Positions 34,931-43,795 of a stretch of 64,000 bases of DNA are shown here, one piece after another. A model generated the notes under the pieces. It saw only the letters and a list, made by a program, of their open reading frames with translations, was not told the DNA's origin and searched no databases. The number at the start of each line of letters is the position of its first letter. Positions within the stretch are counted from its first letter, which is position 1. The position numbers and the translations under genes are program-made. Source of the stretch: Rhodococcoides fascians A25f (GTDB lineage Bacteria > Actinomycetota > Actinomycetes > Mycobacteriales > Mycobacteriaceae); NCBI RefSeq assembly GCF_000760935.2, contig NZ_CP049744.1, positions 3,937,501 to 4,001,500 of the forward strand, in the 5' to 3' direction.

Positions 34931-34953
34931 CCCTGCTACGAAATTCCGCGCAC
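34931..34953. repeat. Partial copy of the type A hairpin repeat
   Basis: CCCTGCTACGAAATTCCGCG followed by CAC matches 20 of 23 bases of the right half of the repeat at 17437-17459. The left arm here has diverged, so no strong hairpin remains. Confidence 0.5.
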
Positions 34954-34963
34954 GACGAGAAGG

Positions 34964-35071
34964 TCAGTCGGCGACGACGCGTCGCAGATCGCTGAGCGTG
35001 GTTCGGTAGATGTCCACCGGATCGGCGTCCTGCCCGTCGTCGTCGGTCGCAGTGGCGGCGTCGTTCTTCAT
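34964..35071 (-). CDS. Small acidic protein of 35 residues (putative)
   Basis: ATG at 35071 to TGA at 34964-34966, downstream of the single-chain E1 gene on the same strand (57-base gap). The product is Asp/Ala-rich, starting MKNDAATATDDDG and ending TTLSDLRRVVAD. No good ribosome site and no recognised family. It may be spurious. Confidence 0.3.
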   Translation of the reverse strand: MKNDAATATDDDGQDADPVDIYRTTLSDLRRVVAD

Positions 35072-35128
35072 CCGGGCACCGGCACGAACCGATAGCGAGG
35101 CGCTCCCCCGCACAACCATTTCACCAGG

Positions 35129-37276
35129 TCAACCGGCGTCCATCATCCGCACGGCCGCGTCGACGATCTCGTCTTCCGACAGCAGGACGAGATCGGCCGC
35201 GCCGCCGAGGGGGACGAACGAATTCGCGCTCGAGACTCGTGCGATGGCACCGTCGTAGCCGCCCTCGACGAGGGCGGTCACGACGCCCTCACCCACTCCC
35301 CCGTCGTGCCTGGTTTCGTCGGCGATCAGCACTCGATCGAAGCGTGCCAGCCGGTGCAACAGATCCTCGGCCGGCAGGGGCACTATCCAACGTAGGTCCA
35401 CGACCGTCACCGCGATCCCGCGTTCGCTCAACCGCGACGCGGCCCGTCGACTCATCACCACTCCGTTTCCGAACGTGACGATCACCAGATCTTCTCCGTC
35501 GAGATGGCTTGCGACGGTGCCGAAATCGCCCGATGAACTGTCGGCACAGCGCAGTGCACCGTCGCCGTCGCGCAGATCGGTGCGGTGATAGAGCGCAATG
35601 GGCTCCAGAAACACGCACACTCGCCCCTCCTCCGCGGCCAGTGCCACACAGGTTCTCAAGAGACCGGCGGCCTCGGCCGCCGAACTCGGAACCGCAACCA
35701 CGATGCCCGGAATATCGCGCAGAACAGCGACCGCATTGTCGTTGTGAAAGTGTCCGCCGAAACCGCGTTGATACGCCAAACCAGCGATGCGCACCACCAT
35801 CCCGTTGGTGTACTGGGCGTCGGAGAAGAACTTCAGCGACGCAGCCTCACCGCGCAGCTGATCCTCGGCATTGTGCAGGTACGCCAGATACTGAATCTCG
35901 GGTATCGGGACGAATCCAGCGAGCGCAGCACCGAGGGCGGTGCCGAGCACCGTCTGTTCGTCGAGCAGAGTCTCGAAAACTCTTGCTGCCCCGAACTTCT
36001 TGCGCAAACCCTTCGTGACGCCGTAGACGCCGCCTTTGACGGCCACGTCCTCGCCGAACACGAGCACGTCGGGTCGCGCGGTCATGATGTCGGTGAGAGT
36101 TCGGTTGATCATCGCGGCGAGCGTGAGACGCTGCTCGCTGGGTGCACCGCGCAGACCGGACTCGGTGGCGGCCACAGCGCTCGGTCGTCGTTCGGTGAGC
36201 GGAGCCATCACCGCATCTGCGGTAGCGAGACGCGACGATTCCCCGGAGCGCAGCGAGTCGACCGTCGCCTCGGCCTCGCCCATGACGGTCTCGCGCATCG
36301 CTTCGTAGCGGGCCTCGACATCGGCTGCCGAAAGAACACCGCCCCCGATGAGTGCACGTGCGCTCGCCAGCAACGGATCTCGCTCGTAGTCACCGACGAT
36401 GTCTGCGCTCGAGCGGTAGGCGAGTTCGGCATCCGATCCGGCGTGACCCATCAGCCGCACCGTCTCGAGATGGAGGACTACCGGACGCCGCCTCGCCCGT
36501 ACCGTTGCAACCGCATCGTCGACGGTGCGCATCAGTGCGATCGGATCATCGCCGTCGGCACGCAAGTACTCGATCGACGGTAATCGGCTGAGCGACTGCG
36601 AGATCCACCCCCGCGGCGATCGGGTACTGATGCCGATTCCGTTGTCCTCGCAGACGAACAGGATCGGCATCGGAACGGATTGGTGTGCGCAGTAGGCAGC
36701 CGAGTTGAGCGCACCCACCGTCGTCGAATGGTTGGCCGAGGCGTCGCCGAAGCTGCACACCACAACGGCGTTCTCGGGCCACGGGGTTCGATGTCGCAGC
36801 GCCTTTGCTCGACCGAGCGCGAACGCCAGACCGACCGCGCGCGGAACCTGGGATCCGATGGTCGACGTCTGCGGGACGATGCCCAGAGCCGGATGCCCGA
36901 ACACCTTGTGGCGGCCGCCGGACATGGGATCTCGAGTCGAGGCGACCAGACTCGCCAGCACGTCCCGGATCGGGTTCGAGTCCGAATACTGCTGTGCGCG
37001 TGCGGCATAGAAGCCACCGGAGCGGTAGTGCAGCAGCGCCGGGTCGGTGACCTCGGTCGCTGCCCCGACGGCTGCGTTGGCTTCGTGCCCGGACGATCCG
37101 ATGGTATAGTAACCGAAGCCCTCGGACTGCAACCGACGGGCCGCGAAGTCGAGATGCCTGCTGGCAAGCTGCGCGTCGAAGTACCGAAGCAGTCGATCCG
37201 GATTCGCGACGACCGACCCACCCGGCCGGGCCGAGCGAACCTGCTTCAGGAAGTACTCGTCGATTGCCTCGGCCAC
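35129..37276 (-). CDS. Single-chain 2-oxoacid dehydrogenase E1 (alpha-beta fusion)
   Basis: A 715-residue thiamine diphosphate enzyme. Residues 30-345 are an E1 alpha domain with the ThDP motif running from GDAS (177) to EDN (212). Residues about 380-715 are an E1 beta domain with FGEDVAVKGGVYGVTKGL and the C-terminal transketolase fold. The ThDP motif has GDA where GDG is usual. It lies 46 bases after the E2 gene in the same direction, although that operon already has separate alpha and beta genes. It could serve the same E2 with another oxoacid or be induced differently. Confidence 0.83.
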   Translation of the reverse strand: MAEAIDEYFLKQVRSARPGGSVVANPDRLLRYFDAQLASRHLDFAARRLQSEGFGYYTIGSSGHEANAAVGAATEVTDPALLHYRSGGFYAARAQQYSDSNPIRDVLASLVASTRDPMSGGRHKVFGHPALGIVPQTSTIGSQVPRAVGLAFALGRAKALRHRTPWPENAVVVCSFGDASANHSTTVGALNSAAYCAHQSVPMPILFVCEDNGIGISTRSPRGWISQSLSRLPSIEYLRADGDDPIALMRTVDDAVATVRARRRPVVLHLETVRLMGHAGSDAELAYRSSADIVGDYERDPLLASARALIGGGVLSAADVEARYEAMRETVMGEAEATVDSLRSGESSRLATADAVMAPLTERRPSAVAATESGLRGAPSEQRLTLAAMINRTLTDIMTARPDVLVFGEDVAVKGGVYGVTKGLRKKFGAARVFETLLDEQTVLGTALGAALAGFVPIPEIQYLAYLHNAEDQLRGEAASLKFFSDAQYTNGMVVRIAGLAYQRGFGGHFHNDNAVAVLRDIPGIVVAVPSSAAEAAGLLRTCVALAAEEGRVCVFLEPIALYHRTDLRDGDGALRCADSSSGDFGTVASHLDGEDLVIVTFGNGVVMSRRAASRLSERGIAVTVVDLRWIVPLPAEDLLHRLARFDRVLIADETRHDGGVGEGVVTALVEGGYDGAIARVSSANSFVPLGGAADLVLLSEDEIVDAAVRMMDAG

Positions 37277-37322
37277 GCGCGCACCCTTGTCTCTATCGAC
37301 TTGTCTCCATCGAGCCGTGGAA

Positions 37323-38612
37323 TCAGCTCAGGGCGATCATATCCATCGGAGTGCTGAGCAACCGACCGACGAGGGCGAGGAATTGTGATCCCTGCTGGCC
37401 GTCGACGAGTCGGTGATCGAACGACAGTGACAGCGTCGTCACCGAACGCAGTGCGATGGCACCCTCGTGTTCCCAGGGCATACGGCGGATCGAACCGAAG
37501 CACAGGATGGCCGCTTCACCGGGATTGAGAATGGGTGTCCCGGCGTCGACTCCGAACACTCCGACGTTGGTGATCGTGATCGTGCCGTCGGCGAGGTCGG
37601 CTGGACTGCTCTTGCCTTCCTTGGCGGTACGCGTCAGATCTGCCAGTGCACGCGCGATGTCCACCAACGAGAGTTCCTGCGCGTCCTTGATGTTCGGCAC
37701 CATCAGTCCGCGCGGAGTCGCTGCGGCGATGCCGAGGTTGACGTAGTGCTTGGTGACTATTTCCTGAGCCGCCTCGTCCCAGGACGAGTTGAGGGACGGA
37801 TTCGATCTCAGTGCTACCAGAACTGCCTTGGACACCAACGCCAACGGAGTCAGTCGCACGTCCGCGAAGTGGGTCGAGGACCGGAGGGATTCCAGCAGTG
37901 TCAGGGTCTCGGTGACGTCCACGGTCACGAATTCGGTGACGTGCGGAGCGGTGAATGCACTGCGCACCATCGCATCCGCCGTGTGTTTGCGCACTCCCTT
38001 GATCGGCGTGCGCTCTTCGCGGCCGGTCCGGTGCGGGGCCCGCGCCTCCGCCGGCTCCTCACCCTTCAGGTAAGTCTCGACGTCCTCACGCGTGACGTCA
38101 CCGTGGCTTCCGGTTGCGGGCACCTCGGCCAGGTCGACGGCGTTGTCCTTGGCGATCCTTCGCACCGGCGGTGTGGCCAACGGCTTGCCGTTCCGACCAC
38201 TCGATGTCGCGGTGACCGGAGCGGGTCCCCGGCCGCCGCGCCGACTGGATCCTTCCTTCGCCACGCCGTAGCCGACGAGAACCGGGACCCGTTCGTCACT
38301 GTCCTCGGCGGGGCTTTCTTCGTCCACATCGGCCGCAGCCACGACGACTTCGGGGTCGTGGCTGTCGCCGCCGACTCGGATGTCGATGATCGGCACCCCG
38401 ACCTCGACGGTGTCGCCCTCCGAGACATGCAGCGCAACAACCACACCCGCAAACGGTGACGGAAGTTCGACGGCAGCCTTGGCCGTTTCGACCTCGGCAA
38501 TGTTCTGATTCAACTCGATCGTGTCACCGACGGCGACGAGCCAGGTCAGCAGGTCGGCCTCGGTGAGACCCTCCCCGAGGTCGGGCAACGGAAAACTCTG
38601 GATGGTGGGCAT
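37323..38612 (-). CDS. bkdC: Branched-chain 2-oxoacid dehydrogenase E2 (dihydrolipoyl acyltransferase)
   Basis: A 429-residue E2. It has one lipoyl domain (residues 3-78; lipoyl lysine K45 in EVETAKAAVE), a peripheral subunit-binding domain (about 150-190; PVRRIAKDNAVDL) and the catalytic core ending in LSFDHRLVDGQQG. It transfers the acyl group from E1 to CoA. The ATG at 38612 begins the lipoyl domain correctly; the longer frame upstream is the beta-subunit gene in another frame. No E3 gene is present in the window. Confidence 0.92.
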   Translation of the reverse strand: MPTIQSFPLPDLGEGLTEADLLTWLVAVGDTIELNQNIAEVETAKAAVELPSPFAGVVVALHVSEGDTVEVGVPIIDIRVGGDSHDPEVVVAAADVDEESPAEDSDERVPVLVGYGVAKEGSSRRGGRGPAPVTATSSGRNGKPLATPPVRRIAKDNAVDLAEVPATGSHGDVTREDVETYLKGEEPAEARAPHRTGREERTPIKGVRKHTADAMVRSAFTAPHVTEFVTVDVTETLTLLESLRSSTHFADVRLTPLALVSKAVLVALRSNPSLNSSWDEAAQEIVTKHYVNLGIAAATPRGLMVPNIKDAQELSLVDIARALADLTRTAKEGKSSPADLADGTITITNVGVFGVDAGTPILNPGEAAILCFGSIRRMPWEHEGAIALRSVTTLSLSFDHRLVDGQQGSQFLALVGRLLSTPMDMIALS

Positions 38613-38656
38613 CGTCGAATCCTGTTCGGTGTCTGTCGGAGGCAGTGAGCGAAAAG

Positions 38657-39676
38657 TCAGTGGGAGCGGCAGCGGTCGACGGCGTCGAGGATCCGGTCCA
38701 CGTCGGGGAGATAGAACTTCTCGAGCTTGGACGCGGGGTACGGGGTCCCGAAGCCGCCGACGCGTAGCACCGGTGCCTCCAGGTTGTAGAAACACCGTTC
38801 GGATATACGAGCGGCGATCTCGGAGCCGATACCCATGAACACCGGCGCCTCGTGTGTGACGACCAGACGTCCGGTCTTGCGCACAGAGGCCTCGATGGTC
38901 TCGAAGTCGATCGGGGACAGCGAGCGCAGATCGATGACCTCGATCGAGATTCCCTCGTGGGCAGCAACTTCGGCGGCCTTGCGGGCGGTGGCGACGAGCG
39001 GGCCGTAGGCGATGAGGGTGACATCGGTGCCCTCGGTGACCACCCGCGCCCGGTGCAGCGGGTACGACGCGCCCGGATCGGTGGAGTCCAGGTCGATCGG
39101 GCTCTTCTCCCAGTACCGACGCTTCGGCTCGAAGAACAACACGGGGTCGTCGCTGGCAATAGCCTGTTGGATCATCGAGTAGCCGTCTGCAGAATTGCTA
39201 CAGGTGACCACGCGTAGGCCCGCGGTCTGCGCGAAGTAGCCCTCGGGCGACTCCGAGTGATGCTCGACGGCACCGATTCCGCCGCCGTAGGGCACGCGAA
39301 TCGTCATCGGAATCTTCACGTTGCCACTGGTGCGGTAGTGCAGCTTGGCCACCTGAGAGACGATCTGGTCGAACGCCGGATAGATGAAACCGTCGAACTG
39401 AATCTCGCACACCGGCCGGAATCCCCGCATCGCGAGACCGACTGCGGTGCCGATGATGCCGGACTCGGCCAGCGGCATATCGAGAACACGACCGGGTCCG
39501 AAGTCCTTCTGCAGGCCGTCGGTGATGCGGAAGACGCCGCCGAGCTTGCCGATGTCCTCGCCCATCAGCAGGACCTTCGGGTCGTTCTCCATCGCTCGCC
39601 GCAGACCTGCATTGATGGCCTTGCCCAACGGAAGACTCGTGGGCCGCTGCGGCGCAATACTTTCCATGGTGGTCAT
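38657..39676 (-). CDS. bkdB: Branched-chain 2-oxoacid dehydrogenase E1 beta subunit
   Basis: A 339-residue beta subunit with LLMGEDIGKLGGVFRITDGL, the ESGIIGTAVGLAMRG core and the C-terminal transketolase domain ending with the typical VGGFGTPYP. It forms the alpha2beta2 heterotetramer with the adjacent alpha subunit. The ATG at 39676 overlaps the alpha-subunit stop by ATGA. The MGEDIG and LHYRTSG segments favour branched-chain oxoacids over pyruvate. Confidence 0.92.
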   Translation of the reverse strand: MTTMESIAPQRPTSLPLGKAINAGLRRAMENDPKVLLMGEDIGKLGGVFRITDGLQKDFGPGRVLDMPLAESGIIGTAVGLAMRGFRPVCEIQFDGFIYPAFDQIVSQVAKLHYRTSGNVKIPMTIRVPYGGGIGAVEHHSESPEGYFAQTAGLRVVTCSNSADGYSMIQQAIASDDPVLFFEPKRRYWEKSPIDLDSTDPGASYPLHRARVVTEGTDVTLIAYGPLVATARKAAEVAAHEGISIEVIDLRSLSPIDFETIEASVRKTGRLVVTHEAPVFMGIGSEIAARISERCFYNLEAPVLRVGGFGTPYPASKLEKFYLPDVDRILDAVDRCRSH

Positions 39677-40755
39677 GACGTGGCTCCTTCGAATCCGGCC
39701 TGGTACGAGGCAAATTGGGCTCGCTCGTCGTCCAGGAGGGGGTGTGGATCGGCGTAGACGTTGTCGAACACCGACATCGCTTCCGGTTCGACGGTCTCGA
39801 GACAACCGCGACGAAGCTCGGCGGCTACGTCGTCGGCGGTGCGCTTGACCGAGGCAGCGAACGCGTCGTCGTACACGCCGATTCGACGGAGCAGCTTCTC
39901 GATTCGATCGATCGGATCCTTCGCACGCCATTCGTCGTCGGTGGCACCCGAGCGGTATCGCGTCGGATCGTCGGACGTGGTGTGCGGACCCATCCGGTAG
40001 GTGACGGCTTCGATGAGCGTCGGGCCACTACCCTCTCGGGCGCGCGCCAGCGCTGATCTGGTCACAGCCAGGACGGCGAGAACGTCGTTGCCGTCGACGC
40101 GCACCGACGGAATACCGAAGCCCTCGCCGCGGGCCGCGATCGTCGTCTTGGTCTGTACCGTCACCGGTTCGGAGATCGCCCACTGATTGTTCTGGCAGAA
40201 GAACACCACCGGCGCATGGAAACTGGCGGCGAAACCGAGCGCCTCGGAGATGTCGCCCTGACTTGTCGCGCCGTCACCGAAGTAGGTGATGGCCGCACCT
40301 TCGGCGCCCTCGAGCTGCATGCCGATGGCGTACCCGGTCGCGTGCAGACCCTGCGACCCGACGATGATCGCCGGTGTGGTCATCCGGTACTCGTACGGGT
40401 CCCAGCCGGACAGCGTCGATCCGCGCCAGAACCGCAGCATCTGGGTGGGGTCCACGCCGCGACAGTAAGCGACACCGTGCTCGCGATAGCTGGCGAACAC
40501 GAAGTCCTCGGAGTCGAGCGCACGAGCGGATCCGACCTGCGCTGCTTCCTGACCGAGCAGCGGTGCCCACAGACCCAGTTCGCCCTGCCGCTGCAATGCG
40601 GTGGCCTCGGAATCGATGCGCCGGACGACAACGAGATCGCGATACATCTCCATCATCGCGGCCGTGTCGATATCGGCGACGAGAGGCGAGTAGGTCTCGT
40701 TGCGCACCACGGTTCCCGATTCTTTGATCAGCTGAACCAGCGAGTTGGTGTTCAT
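39673..40755 (-). CDS. bkdA: Branched-chain 2-oxoacid dehydrogenase E1 alpha subunit
   Basis: A 360-residue ThDP-binding subunit with the ThDP motif from GDGATSQGD to QNNQWAIS and the phosphorylation-loop-like YRMGPHTTSDDPTRYR region typical of branched-chain E1 alpha. It decarboxylates the oxoacids of valine, leucine and isoleucine. It is the first gene of the bkd operon, divergent from an Lrp-type regulator with a 134-base shared control region. The ATG at 40755 matches the family N-terminus. Confidence 0.92.
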   Translation of the reverse strand: MNTNSLVQLIKESGTVVRNETYSPLVADIDTAAMMEMYRDLVVVRRIDSEATALQRQGELGLWAPLLGQEAAQVGSARALDSEDFVFASYREHGVAYCRGVDPTQMLRFWRGSTLSGWDPYEYRMTTPAIIVGSQGLHATGYAIGMQLEGAEGAAITYFGDGATSQGDISEALGFAASFHAPVVFFCQNNQWAISEPVTVQTKTTIAARGEGFGIPSVRVDGNDVLAVLAVTRSALARAREGSGPTLIEAVTYRMGPHTTSDDPTRYRSGATDDEWRAKDPIDRIEKLLRRIGVYDDAFAASVKRTADDVAAELRRGCLETVEPEAMSVFDNVYADPHPLLDDERAQFASYQAGFEGATS

Positions 40756-40816
40756 GGTCCTGGCACTCTCCGTCCTGATGTGATCTCCTTCACAAGGACA
40801 CCACCGACATCCAGAC

Positions 40817-40890
40817 TGCACAAGTGATGACTTCGAAACTGCGCAACGTGCACAAAATTGGGTAACGACCGAGCTACAGGAAGTGCGCAA
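40817..40890. promoter_or_regulatory. Four TGCRCAA repeats in the bkdA / Lrp control region
   Basis: The heptamer TGCRCAA occurs at 40817-40823, 40840-40846, 40849-40855 and 40884-40890, the last touching the regulator start codon. Multiple short direct repeats in a divergent promoter are typical of Lrp-family binding. Confidence 0.45.
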
Positions 40891-41369
40891 TGACCGATTT
40901 GGACAAGACCGACGCCAAGCTTCTCCTTGCCCTCTGCTCGAAGCCTCGCGCCACCGGGGTCGAACTCGCCACGACACTGGGCTTGTCGCGAAACACCGTC
41001 CAGGCGCGCCTCGGTCGATGGGACGACAAGGGCTCACTCACTCCGATCGATCACCGCATACCGCCGAAGTCGCTGGGGCGACCGCTGCAGGCGTTCGTCA
41101 CCGCACGGGTAAATCAGCACATGCTGGCGGCAGTCACCGAGAATCTCCGCACCATCCCTGAGGTACTCGAGGTGTTCGGGCTGTCCGGAGCTGCAGACAT
41201 GCACATCCGCATCGCCGCCGTCGACGCCGACGACCTGTATCGCATCGCCGGTCTGATTCTCGAGATACCAGGAGTCGAGCGCACCAACATGTCCATCGCC
41301 ATGTCGGAACTGATCCAGTACCGCACCAAGCCATTGCTCGAACAGCTCGCCGAAGACGGCCGACGCTGA
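40890..41369 (+). CDS. bkdR: Lrp/AsnC family regulator of the bkd operon
   Basis: A 159-residue Lrp-type regulator. The N-terminal helix-turn-helix contains TGVELATTLGLSRNTVQARLGRW and the RAM domain spans about 67-145. Divergence from bkdA matches the bkdR-bkd layout of many proteobacteria and actinobacteria, where branched-chain amino acids act as inducers. The role is inferred from position. The symbol is used by analogy. Confidence 0.82.
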   Translation: MTDLDKTDAKLLLALCSKPRATGVELATTLGLSRNTVQARLGRWDDKGSLTPIDHRIPPKSLGRPLQAFVTARVNQHMLAAVTENLRTIPEVLEVFGLSGAADMHIRIAAVDADDLYRIAGLILEIPGVERTNMSIAMSELIQYRTKPLLEQLAEDGRR

Positions 41370-41536
41370 GCAGGCAGACCAGCTCTGCCAGACCGATTCA
41401 GCGTCCACCGTGCAAGATGCATGATCTCGGCGACGGCGGTTGACCAGCGTGCACGTTCACGGCACTCTTCGACGGACATGTCCCGGATACCACCCATTTC
41501 CGGGTACCGCCGCCTCATCACCGAAAGAGACCGCCT

Positions 41537-42655
41537 GTGTCCGTCGTTGCCGACCACCCCGCCGCCGTCACCAGCACCCCGCCCCGCTCCCTCTCCTCGA
41601 CAGCAGGCGTCTTCGACCGTCCCGACATGCCGCGCAACTCCGCACACGAACGCGTCGTGTTCTGCCAGGATCGCGATACCGGGCTGCGTGCGATCATCGC
41701 CGTCCACTCCACCGTTCTCGGGCCGGCCCTCGGCGGAACTCGCTTCTACCCCTACGCATCCGAGCAGGATGCGTTGACCGATGTACTGCGGCTCTCCCGC
41801 GGAATGACCTACAAGGCCGCCGTCGCTGGCGTCGACCTCGGCGGCGGAAAAGCCGTGATCATCGGCGATCCCACCGCCATCAAGACCCCGACGCTGCTGA
41901 ACGCATACGGTCGTTTCGTCGAGTCGCTCGGTGGAACCTACGTCACCGCAGGCGATGTGGGCACCAACAGCAACGATCTCGACATCATTGCCGAAGAGAC
42001 TGCGCACGTCGTCGGCAAGAACACCACTGCAGGCGGCACCGGCGACAGCGGTCCGCAGACCGCGCTCGGGGTCTTTCTTTCGCTCCGTGCGGCAGCCGAA
42101 TCGGTGTGGGGCTCCGACGATCTGACCGGAAAGCGTGTCGCCGTCGAAGGTGCAGGAAAGGTCGGATACAACCTCGTCGCCCTGCTTCGGGATGCCGGTG
42201 CCGACGTGATCGTCAGCGACTCCTATGCACCCGCACTCGATCGCATCGCCCTGGACTTCCCCGGGGTCACCATCGGATCCGACATCATCGGTGCCGACGT
42301 CGACGTCTATGCACCGTGCGCCATGGGTGCCACCCTCGACGCGTCGTCGGTGGCCCGGTTGTCGGCGTCCATCGTCTGCGGCGCGGCCAACAATCAACTG
42401 CTCACACCCGACGTCGAAGAGATGTTGGCGGCGCGCGGAATCGTCTGGGTGCCCGATTACGTCGCCAACGCCGGCGGACTGATCCAGGTGGAAGGCGAAC
42501 TGCGCGGTAAGGATTCGGCCCAGGTGATGGCCACGATCGGGAAGATCCGCGACACCGTCTCCGGCATCTTCGCCATCGCTCACGCCGAGGGCATTCTGCT
42601 GGGAGCCGCAGCCGATCGTCTGGCCGAGGACCGGATCGCGGCCGCCCAGGGCTGA
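41537..42655 (+). CDS. Leucine/valine dehydrogenase (Glu/Leu/Phe/Val family)
   Basis: A 372-residue NAD-dependent amino-acid dehydrogenase. The catalytic lysines are in MTYKAAVAG and DLGGGKAVI, the catalytic aspartate in GDVGTNSNDL, and the NAD site in VEGAGKVGYNLV. It deaminates branched-chain amino acids to the oxoacids used by the adjacent bkd complex. The GTG at 41537 has GAAAGAGA ahead. The 167-base gap before it holds a TTGACC promoter-like hexamer at 41437 and a CCCGGA...TCCGGG stem. Confidence 0.88.
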   Translation: MSVVADHPAAVTSTPPRSLSSTAGVFDRPDMPRNSAHERVVFCQDRDTGLRAIIAVHSTVLGPALGGTRFYPYASEQDALTDVLRLSRGMTYKAAVAGVDLGGGKAVIIGDPTAIKTPTLLNAYGRFVESLGGTYVTAGDVGTNSNDLDIIAEETAHVVGKNTTAGGTGDSGPQTALGVFLSLRAAAESVWGSDDLTGKRVAVEGAGKVGYNLVALLRDAGADVIVSDSYAPALDRIALDFPGVTIGSDIIGADVDVYAPCAMGATLDASSVARLSASIVCGAANNQLLTPDVEEMLAARGIVWVPDYVANAGGLIQVEGELRGKDSAQVMATIGKIRDTVSGIFAIAHAEGILLGAAADRLAEDRIAAAQG

Positions 42656-42704
42656 GCGGAGGCATCACTCCGACATCCTGCACCGACGCCGAACCGTCGG
42701 ACGC

Positions 42705-43622
42705 CTACCCCCGAGAAGCGTTGTATCCCTTCACGACCTGATGAAGCAACGCCTCCAGGCGGAGACTGGCAACGGACGGTTCGACGTCCGATGGCCGGGC
42801 CGTACAGATACGCCGTGCCGGCACGGACGCGGCGAGTCGCTTGACGACGACCTCGTCGCGGACGTAGCTGGTGGCCAGTTGGGGGCACAACGTGACTCCG
42901 AGACCTGCAGCGACCATGGCCTGCGTTTCCTGGTAGTCGCTTGCTTCCACCACCACCGTCGGCCTGAAGCCGGCGGTACGGGCGCAGCGCCAGAGATGCT
43001 CTGCGGTGGGGTGACCTCCCGCTCGCACGATCCAGTCGTCGTTGCTCAGATCCGAGAGCTCGACCGTATCCGCGTGCGCGAGTTCGTGATCGCGTCGAAC
43101 GATCAATACCGTTGAGTCGCTGAGAATTTCGCGGACGGTCAGGCCTTCGTCGACGGTTCGATTCCATGGATAGTCCCACGTCAGCGCCAGATCGAGCTGC
43201 CGCGTCTCGAGCAATTCCCGCAGGGGCGCGATTCGGCTCGAATGTACCGACAAGCGAATTCCCGGGTGCGTCTCACGCAGACCGATGACGACGTCGGGCA
43301 ACAACGACGCGGCAAACGTGGGAAAGACTCCGAAGCGGACAGTCCCGGTGAAGCCTCCGGCGAGCTCACGGAGATCGTCTCTCATGCCGTCGAGTTGCTC
43401 GTCGATGGCGCGCGCCCTCGCGACAACCGCTCGCCCGGCCTCGGTCAAGTGCACACCGCGGGCGTGTCGCTCGACGAGCTCGACGGCGAGTTCCGACTCC
43501 AACTTGCTGATCTGCTGCGAGACGGCCGAAGAGGTGTAGCTCAGCTCGTCGGCTGCCGCGGCCATGGATCCGTGTCGTCCGACAGCCGACAAGATCTGCA
43601 ACCGGGTCAAGTCCGCTTTCAT
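42705..43622 (-). CDS. LysR family transcriptional regulator
   Basis: A 305-residue LTTR. The N-terminal winged helix (LTRLQILSAVGRHGSMAAAADEL...SSAVSQQISKLE) is standard and the co-inducer domain spans about 90-300. The start at 43622 gives the usual M-x-x-x-L N-terminus; GTG at 43631 is an alternative adding three residues. It is divergent from the Ldh2-type dehydrogenase gene and very probably controls that five-gene operon through the palindrome at 43653-43668. Confidence 0.87.
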   Translation of the reverse strand: MKADLTRLQILSAVGRHGSMAAAADELSYTSSAVSQQISKLESELAVELVERHARGVHLTEAGRAVVARARAIDEQLDGMRDDLRELAGGFTGTVRFGVFPTFAASLLPDVVIGLRETHPGIRLSVHSSRIAPLRELLETRQLDLALTWDYPWNRTVDEGLTVREILSDSTVLIVRRDHELAHADTVELSDLSNDDWIVRAGGHPTAEHLWRCARTAGFRPTVVVEASDYQETQAMVAAGLGVTLCPQLATSYVRDEVVVKRLAASVPARRICTARPSDVEPSVASLRLEALLHQVVKGYNASRG

Positions 43623-43652
43623 CGACCGCACTTTAGCATCTCTTACGTCGGG

Positions 43653-43668
43653 GTCAAGAAACCTTGAC
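43653..43668. promoter_or_regulatory. LysR-type box between the LysR gene and the Ldh2 operon
   Basis: GTCAAG-AAAC-CTTGAC is a perfect 6-4-6 inverted repeat 30 bases upstream of the LysR start and about 130 upstream of the dehydrogenase. It contains TCAAG...CTTGA, close to the T-N11-A LTTR pattern with one extra base. Confidence 0.6.
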
Positions 43669-43795
43669 TAGTGCTTATCACCCTGCGCTGCCATAGTGGC
43701 TTTCGAGAGTGATCCAGGCCATAGGCCACCGTTCGCTTGACCTGTTCCGCGAACGTCCTCGGCACTCCCTCGACTGCACAGAAAGCCATGGCACC

